Assembly (NCBI GenBank): GCA_965223165.1
Contig: CBDCVQ010000020.1
Coordinates: 558,001 to 622,000 of the forward strand
Length of the DNA stretch: 64,000 nt
Source: JABDMH01 sp965223165
Lineage (GTDB): Bacteria; Bacteroidota; Bacteroidia; Chitinophagales; Saprospiraceae
Direction: 5' to 3'
The position numbers and the translations under genes are program-made. The notes under the pieces are model-generated. The model saw only the letters and a program-made list of their open reading frames with translations. It was not told where the DNA came from and did not search any database. Positions 1 through 7,309 of the stretch are shown in pieces (position 1 is the first letter of the stretch; each line of letters opens with the position of its first letter).

Positions 1-215
1 AGCAGCTCGATCTGGTGCAGACGGACGACCGCAGTGCCATCGTAGCACTCGCTCAGGAGGTGATCGCGGAAAACCCCGAACAGCTGGCCAAGTACAAGCG
101 AGGTAAAAAGAACCTACTTACCTTCTTCATGGGTCAACTGATGCGCAAGTCCCGGGGAAAGGCCAAGCCGGACATGGCACGTGAAGTACTCCAGGCCCTG
201 CTGGAAGAGGGCTAA
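1..215 (+). CDS. gatB: Asp/Glu-tRNA(Asn/Gln) amidotransferase subunit B, C-terminal end (partial)
   Basis: Only the last ~71 codons are in the window; the reading frame is open from base 3 and the 5' part lies outside. The segment has the helical GatB/YqeY tail: an Ala/Glu-rich stretch, then NPEQLAKYKRGKKNLLTFFMGQ, a lysine/glycine turn and MRKSRGKAKPDM, which matches the C-terminus of GatB where the tail domain contacts tRNA. GatB is the kinase/transamidase subunit that converts misacylated Glu-tRNA(Gln) or Asp-tRNA(Asn). The free-standing YqeY protein has the same domain and is the main alternative, but the open frame running off the edge favours GatB. Confidence 0.8.
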   Translation, partial: QLDLVQTDDRSAIVALAQEVIAENPEQLAKYKRGKKNLLTFFMGQLMRKSRGKAKPDMAREVLQALLEEG

Positions 216-235
216 CAACCCGCACCAGTTGAGGA

Positions 236-343
236 CTAGTAGCGTTTCGCATTAGATTTTGTTGCTAATTCTAATGTCTTTGGTCCGCATACTTCGTTGC
301 AAAGCCTCGCCATAGCTGCGGCTCTAATGCGAAACGCTACTAG
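236..343. repeat. CTAG-bounded palindromic repeat, copy A (short deletion form)
   Basis: This 108-bp element begins and ends with CTAG. Its outer 21 bases are a perfect inverted repeat (CTAGTAGCGTTTCGCATTAG plus A, and its complement at 323-343). The left two thirds match copies B, C and E, including the core GTCTTTGGTCCGCATACTTC and GCAAAGCCTCGCCATAGC, but the right half of the longer copies is missing. It lies 20 bases after the gatB stop. Confidence 0.85.
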
Positions 344-576
344 CGCCAGCAAACAATGCCATCTAGTGAAAGCGTCGGGAAGAAGCAACGGGGAAGCAGC
401 TATTCAAAGAGGTAAAATCTGCATGGCCCGGGAAGACGGTCGACCTTTAGGACTTTCTTAAACGTAAGCAGACAACTAAGACGGCTTTGGCGCCCACTAC
501 ATTCGTGCCCAGGACAGGCACATCTAGATTTTGGGTTGGCTAATTTTTTTATAAATTTATTTCTAATACGAAACCC
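344..576. other. Non-coding stretch before the MerR gene
   Basis: No coding frame here is convincing. The last ~45 bases are strongly AT-rich. A possible promoter for the downstream gene is TTTG at 530-533, 18 bases, then TAAATTTA at 552-559, one mismatch from the Bacteroidota TAnnTTTG box. The rest shows nothing I recognise. Confidence 0.4.
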
Positions 577-912
577 ATGGACAGAAAGACGTCTGAACTC
601 ACAAAGCTATATTATACCATCGGTGAGGTGGCAGAGATGTTTGACGTGTCCAAATCTCTCATACGCTACTGGGAGAGTGAGTTTACCATCTTACGACCAC
701 ACAAGAATAGCAAAGGGGACCGTCGGTTTACCAAGCAGAACATCGCTCAGCTGGAGCTCATCTACCATCTGGTGAAGGAGAAAGGATTTACACTCGAAGG
801 TGCCAAAAAGGAGATTAGGAGCAATAAACATCAGATGGTGCGCAAAAAGAAGATCCTTCACTCGTTAGAATCCATCCGTGAGGGTCTCATTGATATTCGA
901 TCAAGAATCTAG
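577..912 (+). CDS. MerR-family transcriptional regulator
   Basis: A 111-residue protein with a MerR-type winged helix-turn-helix at about residues 12-80: YTIGEVAEMFDVSKSLIRYW is the recognition helix pair, followed by the wing (RPHKNSKGDRRFT) and the second helical pair. The remaining ~30 residues are a basic helical tail likely to dimerise. There is no effector-binding domain and no cysteine cluster, so the signal is unknown; short MerR proteins of this type are common in Bacteroidota. The start ATG follows an AT-rich leader. The 3' end overlaps the convergent ABC ATPase gene by 12 bases. Confidence 0.85.
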   Translation: MDRKTSELTKLYYTIGEVAEMFDVSKSLIRYWESEFTILRPHKNSKGDRRFTKQNIAQLELIYHLVKEKGFTLEGAKKEIRSNKHQMVRKKKILHSLESIREGLIDIRSRI

Positions 913-1578
913 CGCACCTCCCACGACTTGACCCGCCCTTGCGGCATAATCACTGACCGATACCATGGTCTCACATAAAGCCAGGTCCTCCGGATCATTG
1001 CTGGCCAGTAGGACTAGTCGCCCCTTCGCATGTTCTTTGAACAGGTCTGCAAACCAATCTCTGCCCGCCTGATCCAGGTAACTTGTGGGCTCATCCAGCA
1101 AGACCACAGACACATCAGATAACAGGGCCAGCCCGATCTTCAGCCGCTGCATCAGACCCGATGACAGGGCGTCAACCATCGTGTGGGCGTGCTGATCCAG
1201 CTGTATCCGCTCCAGGATCTCGGCCGGCCTAAGGCCCGACACAAATGACTTAAATCGGTGATGAAAGCGAAGCTGCTCAATCACCGTCAGTTCGCCCACC
1301 AGTGCAACATAGGGAGCTCCAAAAGACAGCCTGGAACACCATTCGCCTTCGGGAATATCGAGTCCTTGATCCCAAAACTGGACCTTGCCTTGGGTAGGTG
1401 ACGTATAGCCTGAAATGATCTTAAGCAGCGTGGACTTGCCCGAACCATTGGGGCCAGAGATCCCGTACACGTGGGGAAGGGCAAAGATGTAGTTGACATC
1501 TCGAAAGACCCACCGACGGTACTGCTTACCCAGGCCAGTCAGGTGGATCTGTAGATCGACACTAGTAGAGTTTCGCAT
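901..1578 (-). CDS. ABC transporter ATP-binding protein
   Basis: A 225-residue stand-alone ATPase subunit. Walker A is GPNGSGKST (about residues 42-50), the signature is LSSGLMQRL, and Walker B is VVLLDEPTSYLD. It resembles the CcmA-like class of small ATPases; no permease gene lies next to it, so the substrate is unknown. The only ATG upstream of Walker A (1576-1578) lies inside repeat copy B, and an in-frame TAA sits five codons further upstream, so the first five or six residues (MRNSTS) are encoded by the repeat. The native 5' end was probably replaced by the repeat. The 3' end overlaps the MerR gene. Confidence 0.82.
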   Translation of the reverse strand: MRNSTSVDLQIHLTGLGKQYRRWVFRDVNYIFALPHVYGISGPNGSGKSTLLKIISGYTSPTQGKVQFWDQGLDIPEGEWCSRLSFGAPYVALVGELTVIEQLRFHHRFKSFVSGLRPAEILERIQLDQHAHTMVDALSSGLMQRLKIGLALLSDVSVVLLDEPTSYLDQAGRDWFADLFKEHAKGRLVLLASNDPEDLALCETMVSVSDYAARAGQVVGGALDS

Positions 1579-1776
1579 TACATCTTGTGGTTAATTCTAA
1601 GGTCTTTGGTCCGCATACTTCGTTGCAAAGCCTCGCCGTAGCCACCCACCCGCTGCCGCGGACCCATCTCTACTCGCATTGTCATGCTCGACTCTACGAG
1701 ATCGTTCGGTCATGCTTCGTCTGCAAACAAAATCCTATTAGAACTATGCAACATATCTAATGCGAAGATCTACTAG
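1562..1776. repeat. CTAG-bounded palindromic repeat, copy B (full length)
   Basis: A 215-bp element with CTAG at both ends. The terminal inverted repeats are imperfect: the left end reads CTAGTAGAGTTTCGCATTAC and the complement of the right end reads CTAGTAGATCTTCGCATTAG. It aligns along its whole length with copy E and with the reverse complement of copy C. Its right CTAG contains the lpxA stop codon and its left end contains the start codon of the ABC ATPase gene. Confidence 0.9.
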
Positions 1777-2564
1777 CCATTAAGCTTTCTGAATCCCTTC
1801 ATAATGCCGCGATCGGCACCGGCGATGAACTGCACGATACGATCACGCTCCTTGGTGGCACGCAGTGACGTCTCTATGATCTTCAGCGCCTGACGGGTAT
1901 TGTAACCTTTGACAAACAAGATGCGGTATATGTCCTGGATGTGATTGATCTGCTCCGAGGTAAATCCTCGGCGGCGCAGCCCCACTGAGTTGATGCCCGC
2001 ATAGGACAGTGGCTCACGGGCGGCCTTAACATACGGAGGGATATCCTTGCGGACCAGCGAACCTCCACCGACAAATGCATGCTCGCCGATCTTGACAAAC
2101 TGGTGCACGGCGGTCAGACCACCCAAAATGGCGTATTCGCCGATCTCAATATGACCCGCGAGGTTGACGTTGTTGGCAAGCACCGAATTCTTCCGGATGA
2201 TGCAGTCATGGGCCACGTGCACATAGGCCATGAGAAGACAGTTGTCATGGATCTCAGTACGATAGTTGGCCCGCGTACCCCGATTGAGGGTACAATACTC
2301 GCGGATGGTGACGTTGTCCCCAATCTCGACAATGCTCTCCTCTCCTTGAAATTTCAAATCCTGAGGGATGCCCCCGATCACGGAGCCCGGAAATATCTTG
2401 CAGTTGTTGCCAATGCGCACCCCATTTAAAATGGTCACATGTGGCCCGATCCAGGCATTATCTCCGATGACAACATCCTCGGCAATGGTCACAAAAGGTT
2501 CAATCCGAACGTTCTCTCCGATTCTTGCCCCGGGATGTATCAGTACATTTTCCTTTACAATCAT
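1773..2564 (-). CDS. lpxA: Acyl-ACP--UDP-N-acetylglucosamine O-acyltransferase LpxA
   Basis: First enzyme of lipid A synthesis: it moves a 3-hydroxyacyl chain from ACP to the 3-OH of UDP-GlcNAc in the cytoplasm. The protein is 263 residues, the usual length. Residues 1-185 are hexapeptide repeats forming a left-handed beta-helix, with the catalytic histidine in VAHDC (H119) and the family stretch GGIPQDLKF; the C-terminal third is helical (GFTSEQINHIQDIYRILF). Its ATG overlaps the stop of lpxC-fabZ (ATGA), so the two are translationally coupled. The TAG stop is provided by the terminal CTAG of repeat copy B. Confidence 0.96.
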   Translation of the reverse strand: MIVKENVLIHPGARIGENVRIEPFVTIAEDVVIGDNAWIGPHVTILNGVRIGNNCKIFPGSVIGGIPQDLKFQGEESIVEIGDNVTIREYCTLNRGTRANYRTEIHDNCLLMAYVHVAHDCIIRKNSVLANNVNLAGHIEIGEYAILGGLTAVHQFVKIGEHAFVGGGSLVRKDIPPYVKAAREPLSYAGINSVGLRRRGFTSEQINHIQDIYRILFVKGYNTRQALKIIETSLRATKERDRIVQFIAGADRGIMKGFRKLNG

Positions 2565-3955
2565 AATTTTGTCCGGTTAAGTATTTGAGCCGTCAACTCA
2601 CCTTCGGCTACAATCCGGTTGCCCACGTAGGCGGTCCCTTGCATGTGCACAATCCCTCTGCGGATTGGTGACAATAGCTCCATTTTAAGTATCACAGTGT
2701 CTCCTGGGACCACTTTGTGTTTAAATTTTGTATTCTCTATTTTCAGAAAATAGGTATCCCAATCTGCGGGGTTATCCACATTTGACAATGCCAGTATGCC
2801 GCCCGTCTGCGCCAGTGCTTCTACGGTCAGCACACCGGGAAACACGGGATTGCCAGGAAAATGTCCCTGCAGTATATGTTCTTGTGATGTGATATTCTTG
2901 ACCCCTACCACACAATCCTCGGTCAACTCGATGATCTTGTCCACCAAGAGAAACGGATATCGGTGCGGCAGCATACGCTTGACGCCCTCCACATCGAGGA
3001 TGGGAGGCTGCTCGGGCTGGTACTTGGGTTTGCCTTTGAGCTTTCTCTGAATCTTGTACTTCTCTTTGAGAATCTTGGCAAAAGCCACATTAGAAGCATG
3101 CCCGGGCTTCGTCGCCACAATCTTTCCTTTGATCGGACGTCCCAGTAGGGAGAGATCTCCTATGAGATCCAGCAGCTTGTGACGAGCAGGTTCGTTGGGA
3201 AATCGAAGGTCCGTGTTGCTCAGCACGCCCTCCTCTTCTACTTTGATGCTGGGCTTATTGAGCTTACGTGCCAGTACATCCAGCTCATTCTGGGTGATCA
3301 ACCGATCCACGATCACGACCGCATTGTCCAGATCCCCTCCTTTGATCAGATTTTGGTTGGAGAGGTGTTCCAGCTCACGCAAAAACACAAAGGTCCGAGC
3401 TGGTGCGATTTCATCGGCATAGCGGCCGAGGTCCTCCAGCGAGGCATATTGCTTGCCCAGTACCGGCGAGTTGAAGTCAATCATCGCCGTGACCTCGAAA
3501 GAATCGTGGGGCAAGGCCACGATTTCTGTACCTGTGACTTCGTCTTTGTACGAGATCGGCTCGTCGATGACAAAGTACTCGCGGCTGGCCTGCTGCTCGA
3601 CGATCTGTGCATCTTGCAATGCATCCACAAAAGGCCGGGAGCTACCATCTTTGATCGCGACCTCGGGGCCATCGATCTCTATCATGATATTGTCGATACC
3701 GAGCCCAGCCAGCGCGGACAAGACATGCTCAACCGTACTCACTTGCGCGCCACCGTCTCGGATGGTGGTACCTCGATTTGTGGAAAACACTTTGGTGACG
3801 TCGGCAAAGAGCACGGGCTCCTCCGGAAGGTCCATCCTCTTGAATCGAACCCCCTGATTGGGGGCGGCGCTCTGAAAGGTCATGTTGACCTGCTCACCAG
3901 TGTGAAGACCAATTCCCTGAATGGATACGGGTTGACCAATTGTCCTTTGATTCAT
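2561..3955 (-). CDS. lpxC-fabZ: Bifunctional UDP-3-O-acyl-GlcNAc deacetylase / 3-hydroxyacyl-ACP dehydratase
   Basis: A fusion typical of Bacteroidota. The N-terminal LpxC part is the zinc deacetylase of lipid A synthesis; its zinc ligands are the His of STVEHV and the His and Asp of HKLLDLIGD (about residues 77, 259 and 263). The C-terminal ~150 residues are FabZ, the fatty-acid dehydratase, with LPHRYPFLLVDKI, the catalytic His of GHFPGNPVFPG and a Glu 14 residues further on. The chosen start is the ATG beginning MNQRTIGQPVSIQG (464 residues); a longer reading would need a TTG at 3991. A -7-like TATATTTG lies upstream at 3989-3996. Confidence 0.95.
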   Translation of the reverse strand: MNQRTIGQPVSIQGIGLHTGEQVNMTFQSAAPNQGVRFKRMDLPEEPVLFADVTKVFSTNRGTTIRDGGAQVSTVEHVLSALAGLGIDNIMIEIDGPEVAIKDGSSRPFVDALQDAQIVEQQASREYFVIDEPISYKDEVTGTEIVALPHDSFEVTAMIDFNSPVLGKQYASLEDLGRYADEIAPARTFVFLRELEHLSNQNLIKGGDLDNAVVIVDRLITQNELDVLARKLNKPSIKVEEEGVLSNTDLRFPNEPARHKLLDLIGDLSLLGRPIKGKIVATKPGHASNVAFAKILKEKYKIQRKLKGKPKYQPEQPPILDVEGVKRMLPHRYPFLLVDKIIELTEDCVVGVKNITSQEHILQGHFPGNPVFPGVLTVEALAQTGGILALSNVDNPADWDTYFLKIENTKFKHKVVPGDTVILKMELLSPIRRGIVHMQGTAYVGNRIVAEGELTAQILNRTKL

Positions 3956-3988
3956 AGAAAGTGTGGTCCTCTTGACCAAAATAGGCTG

Positions 3989-3996
3989 CAAATATA
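3989..3996 (-). promoter_or_regulatory. Possible -7 promoter element before lpxC-fabZ
   Basis: TATATTTG on the minus strand matches the TAnnTTTG element of Bacteroidota promoters exactly and lies 34 bases before the lpxC-fabZ ATG. No clear TTTG -33 element precedes it, so it may be a weak internal promoter or chance. Confidence 0.3.
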
Positions 3997-4001
3997 AGCT
4001 T

Positions 4002-5051
4002 TTAAGATCTGGATTTCAGACCCCTAAGCTCCTTTTCGAGGTCCCGTATCCGCTGCTGCAGGGCGTGCACGGCGGCGCTGATCTTAGGTAGTTTTCGGAA
4101 GATGGCATAGGACTTCAGGTAGCTGGTGTAAGGCAGTGCCGGGGACCCATATTTCCTATCGCCCGGCTCCGTATTGCTGGTGACACCACTTTGGGCCTGG
4201 ATCTCCGTGCCGTCACCGATGTGGATGTGTCCGACAATACCCGCCTGGCCACCGACCAATACATTTTGACCGATCTTGGTGCTGCCCGCCACGCCAGACT
4301 GGGCCGCCATCGCAGAGTGCTGGCCGATCTCGACATTGTGGGCCACCTGCACCAGGTTGTCAATCTTCACACCCTTGCGGATAATGGTCGACCCGATAGA
4401 AGCCCGGTCCACGACAGAATTTGCCCCGATCTCGACCTGGTCCTCAATGATCACATTGCCTGTCTGTTGGATCTTGGTGAATCCATTGGATCCTCGCGCA
4501 TAGCCAAACCCATCGCTACCCACCACTGCATTGGCATGGATGATCACCTCTTTGCCCAGCCGACAACCGTGGTAGACCTTGGCTCCCGGATACAGTCGAC
4601 ACTGCGCTCCGATCTGACACCCCTGCCCCACATAGACCTGGGCATGAATGTGGGTTCCGTCACCGACCTGCACTTTTGCCTCAATCACCGCATAGTCGCC
4701 GACAAAGACATTCTTACCCAACTGAGCCGTGGGATGCACCGATGCCTTAGACGAGATCCCGGGCTCAACCACGGGCTCGTTGCCAAAATGCTGGAGCAAC
4801 TGCGCCAGCGACTCGTATACATTGTCCACCCGAATCAATGCCGCTTGGACGGGCCGATGCACCTGATAGCCGGACTGGACCAAGACGGCGGAAGCCTCTG
4901 TATCATACAGATGGGATTCATATTTGAGATTGGCCAAAAAGGTCAAAGAACCCTTCGTGGCATCCTCCACCCGGTCAAACTGATGCAATACCACATCACG
5001 ATCTCCCTCCACCTCACCTGATAGCAAGTCGGCGATCTCACCGGCTGTCAT
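4002..5051 (-). CDS. lpxD: UDP-3-O-acylglucosamine N-acyltransferase LpxD
   Basis: Third enzyme of the lipid A pathway, adding the N-linked hydroxyacyl chain. It has the LpxD N-terminal uridine-binding domain (TAGEIADLLSGEVEG onward), a long hexapeptide-repeat beta-helix, the catalytic His in QVAHNVEIG (H238 with this start; H239 in E. coli), and a C-terminal helix (HALQQRIRDLEKELRGL). Three starts are possible: TTG at 5063, ATG at 5057, ATG at 5051. GGAG at 5058-5061 touches the 5057 ATG but sits six bases before the 5051 ATG, which favours the latter. It is the first gene of the lpxD, lpxC-fabZ, lpxA series. Confidence 0.93.
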   Translation of the reverse strand: MTAGEIADLLSGEVEGDRDVVLHQFDRVEDATKGSLTFLANLKYESHLYDTEASAVLVQSGYQVHRPVQAALIRVDNVYESLAQLLQHFGNEPVVEPGISSKASVHPTAQLGKNVFVGDYAVIEAKVQVGDGTHIHAQVYVGQGCQIGAQCRLYPGAKVYHGCRLGKEVIIHANAVVGSDGFGYARGSNGFTKIQQTGNVIIEDQVEIGANSVVDRASIGSTIIRKGVKIDNLVQVAHNVEIGQHSAMAAQSGVAGSTKIGQNVLVGGQAGIVGHIHIGDGTEIQAQSGVTSNTEPGDRKYGSPALPYTSYLKSYAIFRKLPKISAAVHALQQRIRDLEKELRGLKSRS

Positions 5052-5124
5052 TCTCATCTCCAAACTACTGTGATTACGTTGTCCTACTCAACGGTGCTTG
5101 AAACGAATTTCATATATCTTGCAG

Positions 5125-5132
5125 CAAAAATA
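5125..5132 (-). promoter_or_regulatory. Possible -7 element for lpxD
   Basis: TATTTTTG on the minus strand matches TAnnTTTG and lies 73 bases before the lpxD ATG. The divergent hemC gene has TATCTTG at 5115-5121 on the plus strand, so the region between the two genes looks like a back-to-back promoter pair. No strong -33 element is visible for either. Confidence 0.35.
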
Positions 5133-5141
5133 AAGAAAGGG

Positions 5142-6041
5142 TTGACGAATACCATCAGACTGGGTACAAGGGGTAGTAGGCTGGCACTCTGGCAGGCCAA
5201 CTATACGAAGGACCTGCTGGCAAAAAAAGGGTACTCGACCGAGATCGTGATCATCAAAACCAGGGGTGATCATCTGCAACATTTGTCGTTTGACAAGATT
5301 GAGGGCAAAGGATTCTTCACCCAAGAATTGGAACTGGCTCTGCAGGAAGAGCGCGTCGATGTTGCCGTGCACTCCATGAAGGACCTACCCACCCAGTTTG
5401 ACAGAGAACTCATGATCGGAGGCGTGTCGGAGCGGGCCAATCCCGCGGACCAACTGTTGATCCGGCGCGAGGCGGTGGCATCTGACAAGGTGCTTCGACT
5501 AGGGCCGGGTGCCAAGGTAGGCACCTCCTCCGTGCGTCGCAAAGCACTGATCAAGGACGTGCGACCCGATGTAGTATTGGCAGACGTACGAGGCAATGTG
5601 CCCACCCGGGTTGACAAACTGAGAGAGGGCCAATTTGACGCCATCGTGCTGGCCAGCGCCGGCCTGGAGCGGCTGGATCTCGACCTAAGCGACCTGGAGC
5701 GGATCACGCTCGAACCTCGTGAGTTTATACCCGCCCCCGCTCAGGGAGTGATCGCCTTCCAGTGCCGTAGGCAAGACCCAAGCACGCGAGAAGCCCTACG
5801 ATCCATCCACCGGCCCGAGGTGTCGGCAAAGACCAATATAGAGCGCTCCGTGCTAAGGCTGTTTGATGGTGGCTGTCACCTGCCCCTAGGGGCCTACTGT
5901 GACCGGGACGGCATGGGCAATTATCACGTCTGGGCGGCTTTTGCCCCTGACCTGGACACACCCTTGCGCCGCACTCGAGTATCATATAGTACCAGCGTCG
6001 GCCTGGCGGAGGCGGTCGTGGACAAGTTGAAGAACGAATAA
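5142..6041 (+). CDS. hemC: Hydroxymethylbilane synthase (porphobilinogen deaminase)
   Basis: Polymerises four porphobilinogens into hydroxymethylbilane for heme/siroheme. Seen: TIRLGTRGSRLALWQA at the N-terminus, DVAVHSMKDLPT, VRGNVPTRVDKL, and the cofactor-attaching Cys in FDGGCHLPLGAYC (C245 with this start; C242 in E. coli). I chose the TTG at 5142 because it places the protein start where the family begins; the ATG at 5070 would add 24 residues resembling nothing and leave six bases between two divergent starts. The first gene of a plus-strand run that includes hemD. Confidence 0.9.
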   Translation: MTNTIRLGTRGSRLALWQANYTKDLLAKKGYSTEIVIIKTRGDHLQHLSFDKIEGKGFFTQELELALQEERVDVAVHSMKDLPTQFDRELMIGGVSERANPADQLLIRREAVASDKVLRLGPGAKVGTSSVRRKALIKDVRPDVVLADVRGNVPTRVDKLREGQFDAIVLASAGLERLDLDLSDLERITLEPREFIPAPAQGVIAFQCRRQDPSTREALRSIHRPEVSAKTNIERSVLRLFDGGCHLPLGAYCDRDGMGNYHVWAAFAPDLDTPLRRTRVSYSTSVGLAEAVVDKLKNE

Positions 6042-6053
6042 GGATTTGAAACT

Positions 6054-6641
6054 ATGTTTCTACTTTTTGATGTATCGACCAACGGCAAACCAAAGAATTG
6101 GAAAGCCCACTTTACGGATACGTTTAGCTGGCCAAAGATCATCCATATCTCCTGGCTGCTGTATGACAAAAAGGGTGAGCTCACGGAGGAGGTCGACTAC
6201 TTGATTACACCCAAGGGATCCGATCTGGATCCAGATGCGTTGGATCGAGCCGGCCTCACCGAGGAAGACCTGCTGGAAAAGGGGGTAGATATCAGCGTGG
6301 CGCTGGAGGCGTTTAAGAAAGCGGTAGAACAGGCCATCTATGTGTTTGCCTTCAATCTACAGTACAATGAAAACGTCGTTTTGGCCGAGTTCTACCGGGC
6401 TAATCTGGATCACAAGCTGGGGCAGACGGAGCGCTACTGCCTGATGCGAGAAAGTACCTACTATTGTAAAATTCCCGGACGAAGGGGAGGCGGATACAAA
6501 TGGCCATCACTGACACAATTGCACGGTAAGCTGTACAACGTCGGATACGAGGGCGCCGGAAATGCCAAAAGTGATATCATGGCCATTTCTCGCTGCTTTA
6601 ATAAACTCCTTACTTTGGGCGAACTAGATGACCTATTCTGA
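6054..6641 (+). CDS. DnaQ-like 3'-5' exonuclease homologue with degenerate active site
   Basis: A 195-residue protein with the fold and landmarks of a Bacteroidota DnaQ/RNase T-like exonuclease family (FDxETTG-PKNW, the AHN..FDE motif, GYKWPxLxxLH, and a final HDAxxD motif). Most catalytic residues are changed: the first motif is FDVSTNG (Glu to Ser at 8), the second is AFNLQYNE (His to Phe at 100, Asp to Asn at 105), and the third is AGNAKSD (His to Gly at 169). Only D6 and D174 of the DEDDh set remain, so nuclease activity is doubtful. Its stop overlaps the hemD ATG by one base, so it is co-translated between the two heme genes. Confidence 0.75.
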   Translation: MFLLFDVSTNGKPKNWKAHFTDTFSWPKIIHISWLLYDKKGELTEEVDYLITPKGSDLDPDALDRAGLTEEDLLEKGVDISVALEAFKKAVEQAIYVFAFNLQYNENVVLAEFYRANLDHKLGQTERYCLMRESTYYCKIPGRRGGGYKWPSLTQLHGKLYNVGYEGAGNAKSDIMAISRCFNKLLTLGELDDLF

Positions 6642-7309
6642 TGGCCAGACCTAAGGTGTTCATATCGAGAGATTTAGCAGATGAGAGCCCGTTTCACCAA
6701 CTGGAGCCCAAGGTCGACCTCTGCGCCACCTCTTTGATCGAGTTTTTTCCTGTACCCTTTGAGACGCCGCAGATGACCGACTGGTATTTCTTCTATAGCC
6801 AGCAAGGGGTCAAACATTTTTTTCAACAGATCGAGGAGGCGGACTGGCAGACAAAGTGGGCAGCCTTTGGACCCGCCACCGCCAGCAAGGTTCGTGACTT
6901 TGGCCGGATGCCGAGTTTCGTGGGCAATGGAGTGGCGGAAGCTACGACGGAGGCCTTCCTGACCGTGGCTCTCGGTCAGAGTGTGACCTTTGTACGCGCC
7001 AAAAACTCGCGGCGCTCTGTCCAGGGCTTGTTGGATGACCGTTTGGCGTCCAATGATCTCGTAGTCTACGACAATCGCCCCAAGACGGATGCGATTATTC
7101 CCAGTTGCGACGTACTGGTGTTTACCAGTCCATTGAACGCCAAGGTCTACTTTGGACAGCAGGAACGGCTGCCACATCAACAAATCATTGGCATCGGGGC
7201 TACCACCGGCCGAATTATTGAAGAGCTGGGCGTAGGTCCGGTGCGGATTGCACCCCAGCCGTCGGAGCAGGCCATGGCCGATCTCATCACCACACTCACG
7301 TCCACATGA
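6641..7309 (+). CDS. hemD: Uroporphyrinogen-III synthase
   Basis: Closes and inverts ring D of hydroxymethylbilane. The 222-residue protein is divergent, as HemD usually is, but shows the two-lobed pattern: FYSQQGVKHFF in the first lobe, AAFGPATASKVRDFG at the hinge, then DVLVFTSPLNAKVYF, IIGIGATTGRIIEELG and APQPSEQAMADLI in the order typical of the family. The position two genes after hemC supports the call. Its stop overlaps the recN start (ATGA). Confidence 0.88.
   Translation: MARPKVFISRDLADESPFHQLEPKVDLCATSLIEFFPVPFETPQMTDWYFFYSQQGVKHFFQQIEEADWQTKWAAFGPATASKVRDFGRMPSFVGNGVAEATTEAFLTVALGQSVTFVRAKNSRRSVQGLLDDRLASNDLVVYDNRPKTDAIIPSCDVLVFTSPLNAKVYFGQQERLPHQQIIGIGATTGRIIEELGVGPVRIAPQPSEQAMADLITTLTST

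Noticed and set aside
344..536. Transposase or integrase remnant before the MerR gene
   Set aside because: Basic residues in one broken frame were suggestive, but no motif could be recognised.
3179..3997. Long plus-strand frame opposite lpxC-fabZ
   Set aside because: It is the antisense shadow of a well-supported gene; its translation has no family features.
4191..5021. Plus-strand frame of ~276 codons opposite lpxD
   Set aside because: The regular hexapeptide repeats of lpxD keep the opposite strand open; His/Asp-rich nonsense translation.
5070..5141. N-terminal extension of hemC from ATG 5070
   Set aside because: The added residues have no family match and would leave six bases between divergent starts; promoter-like boxes lie inside it.
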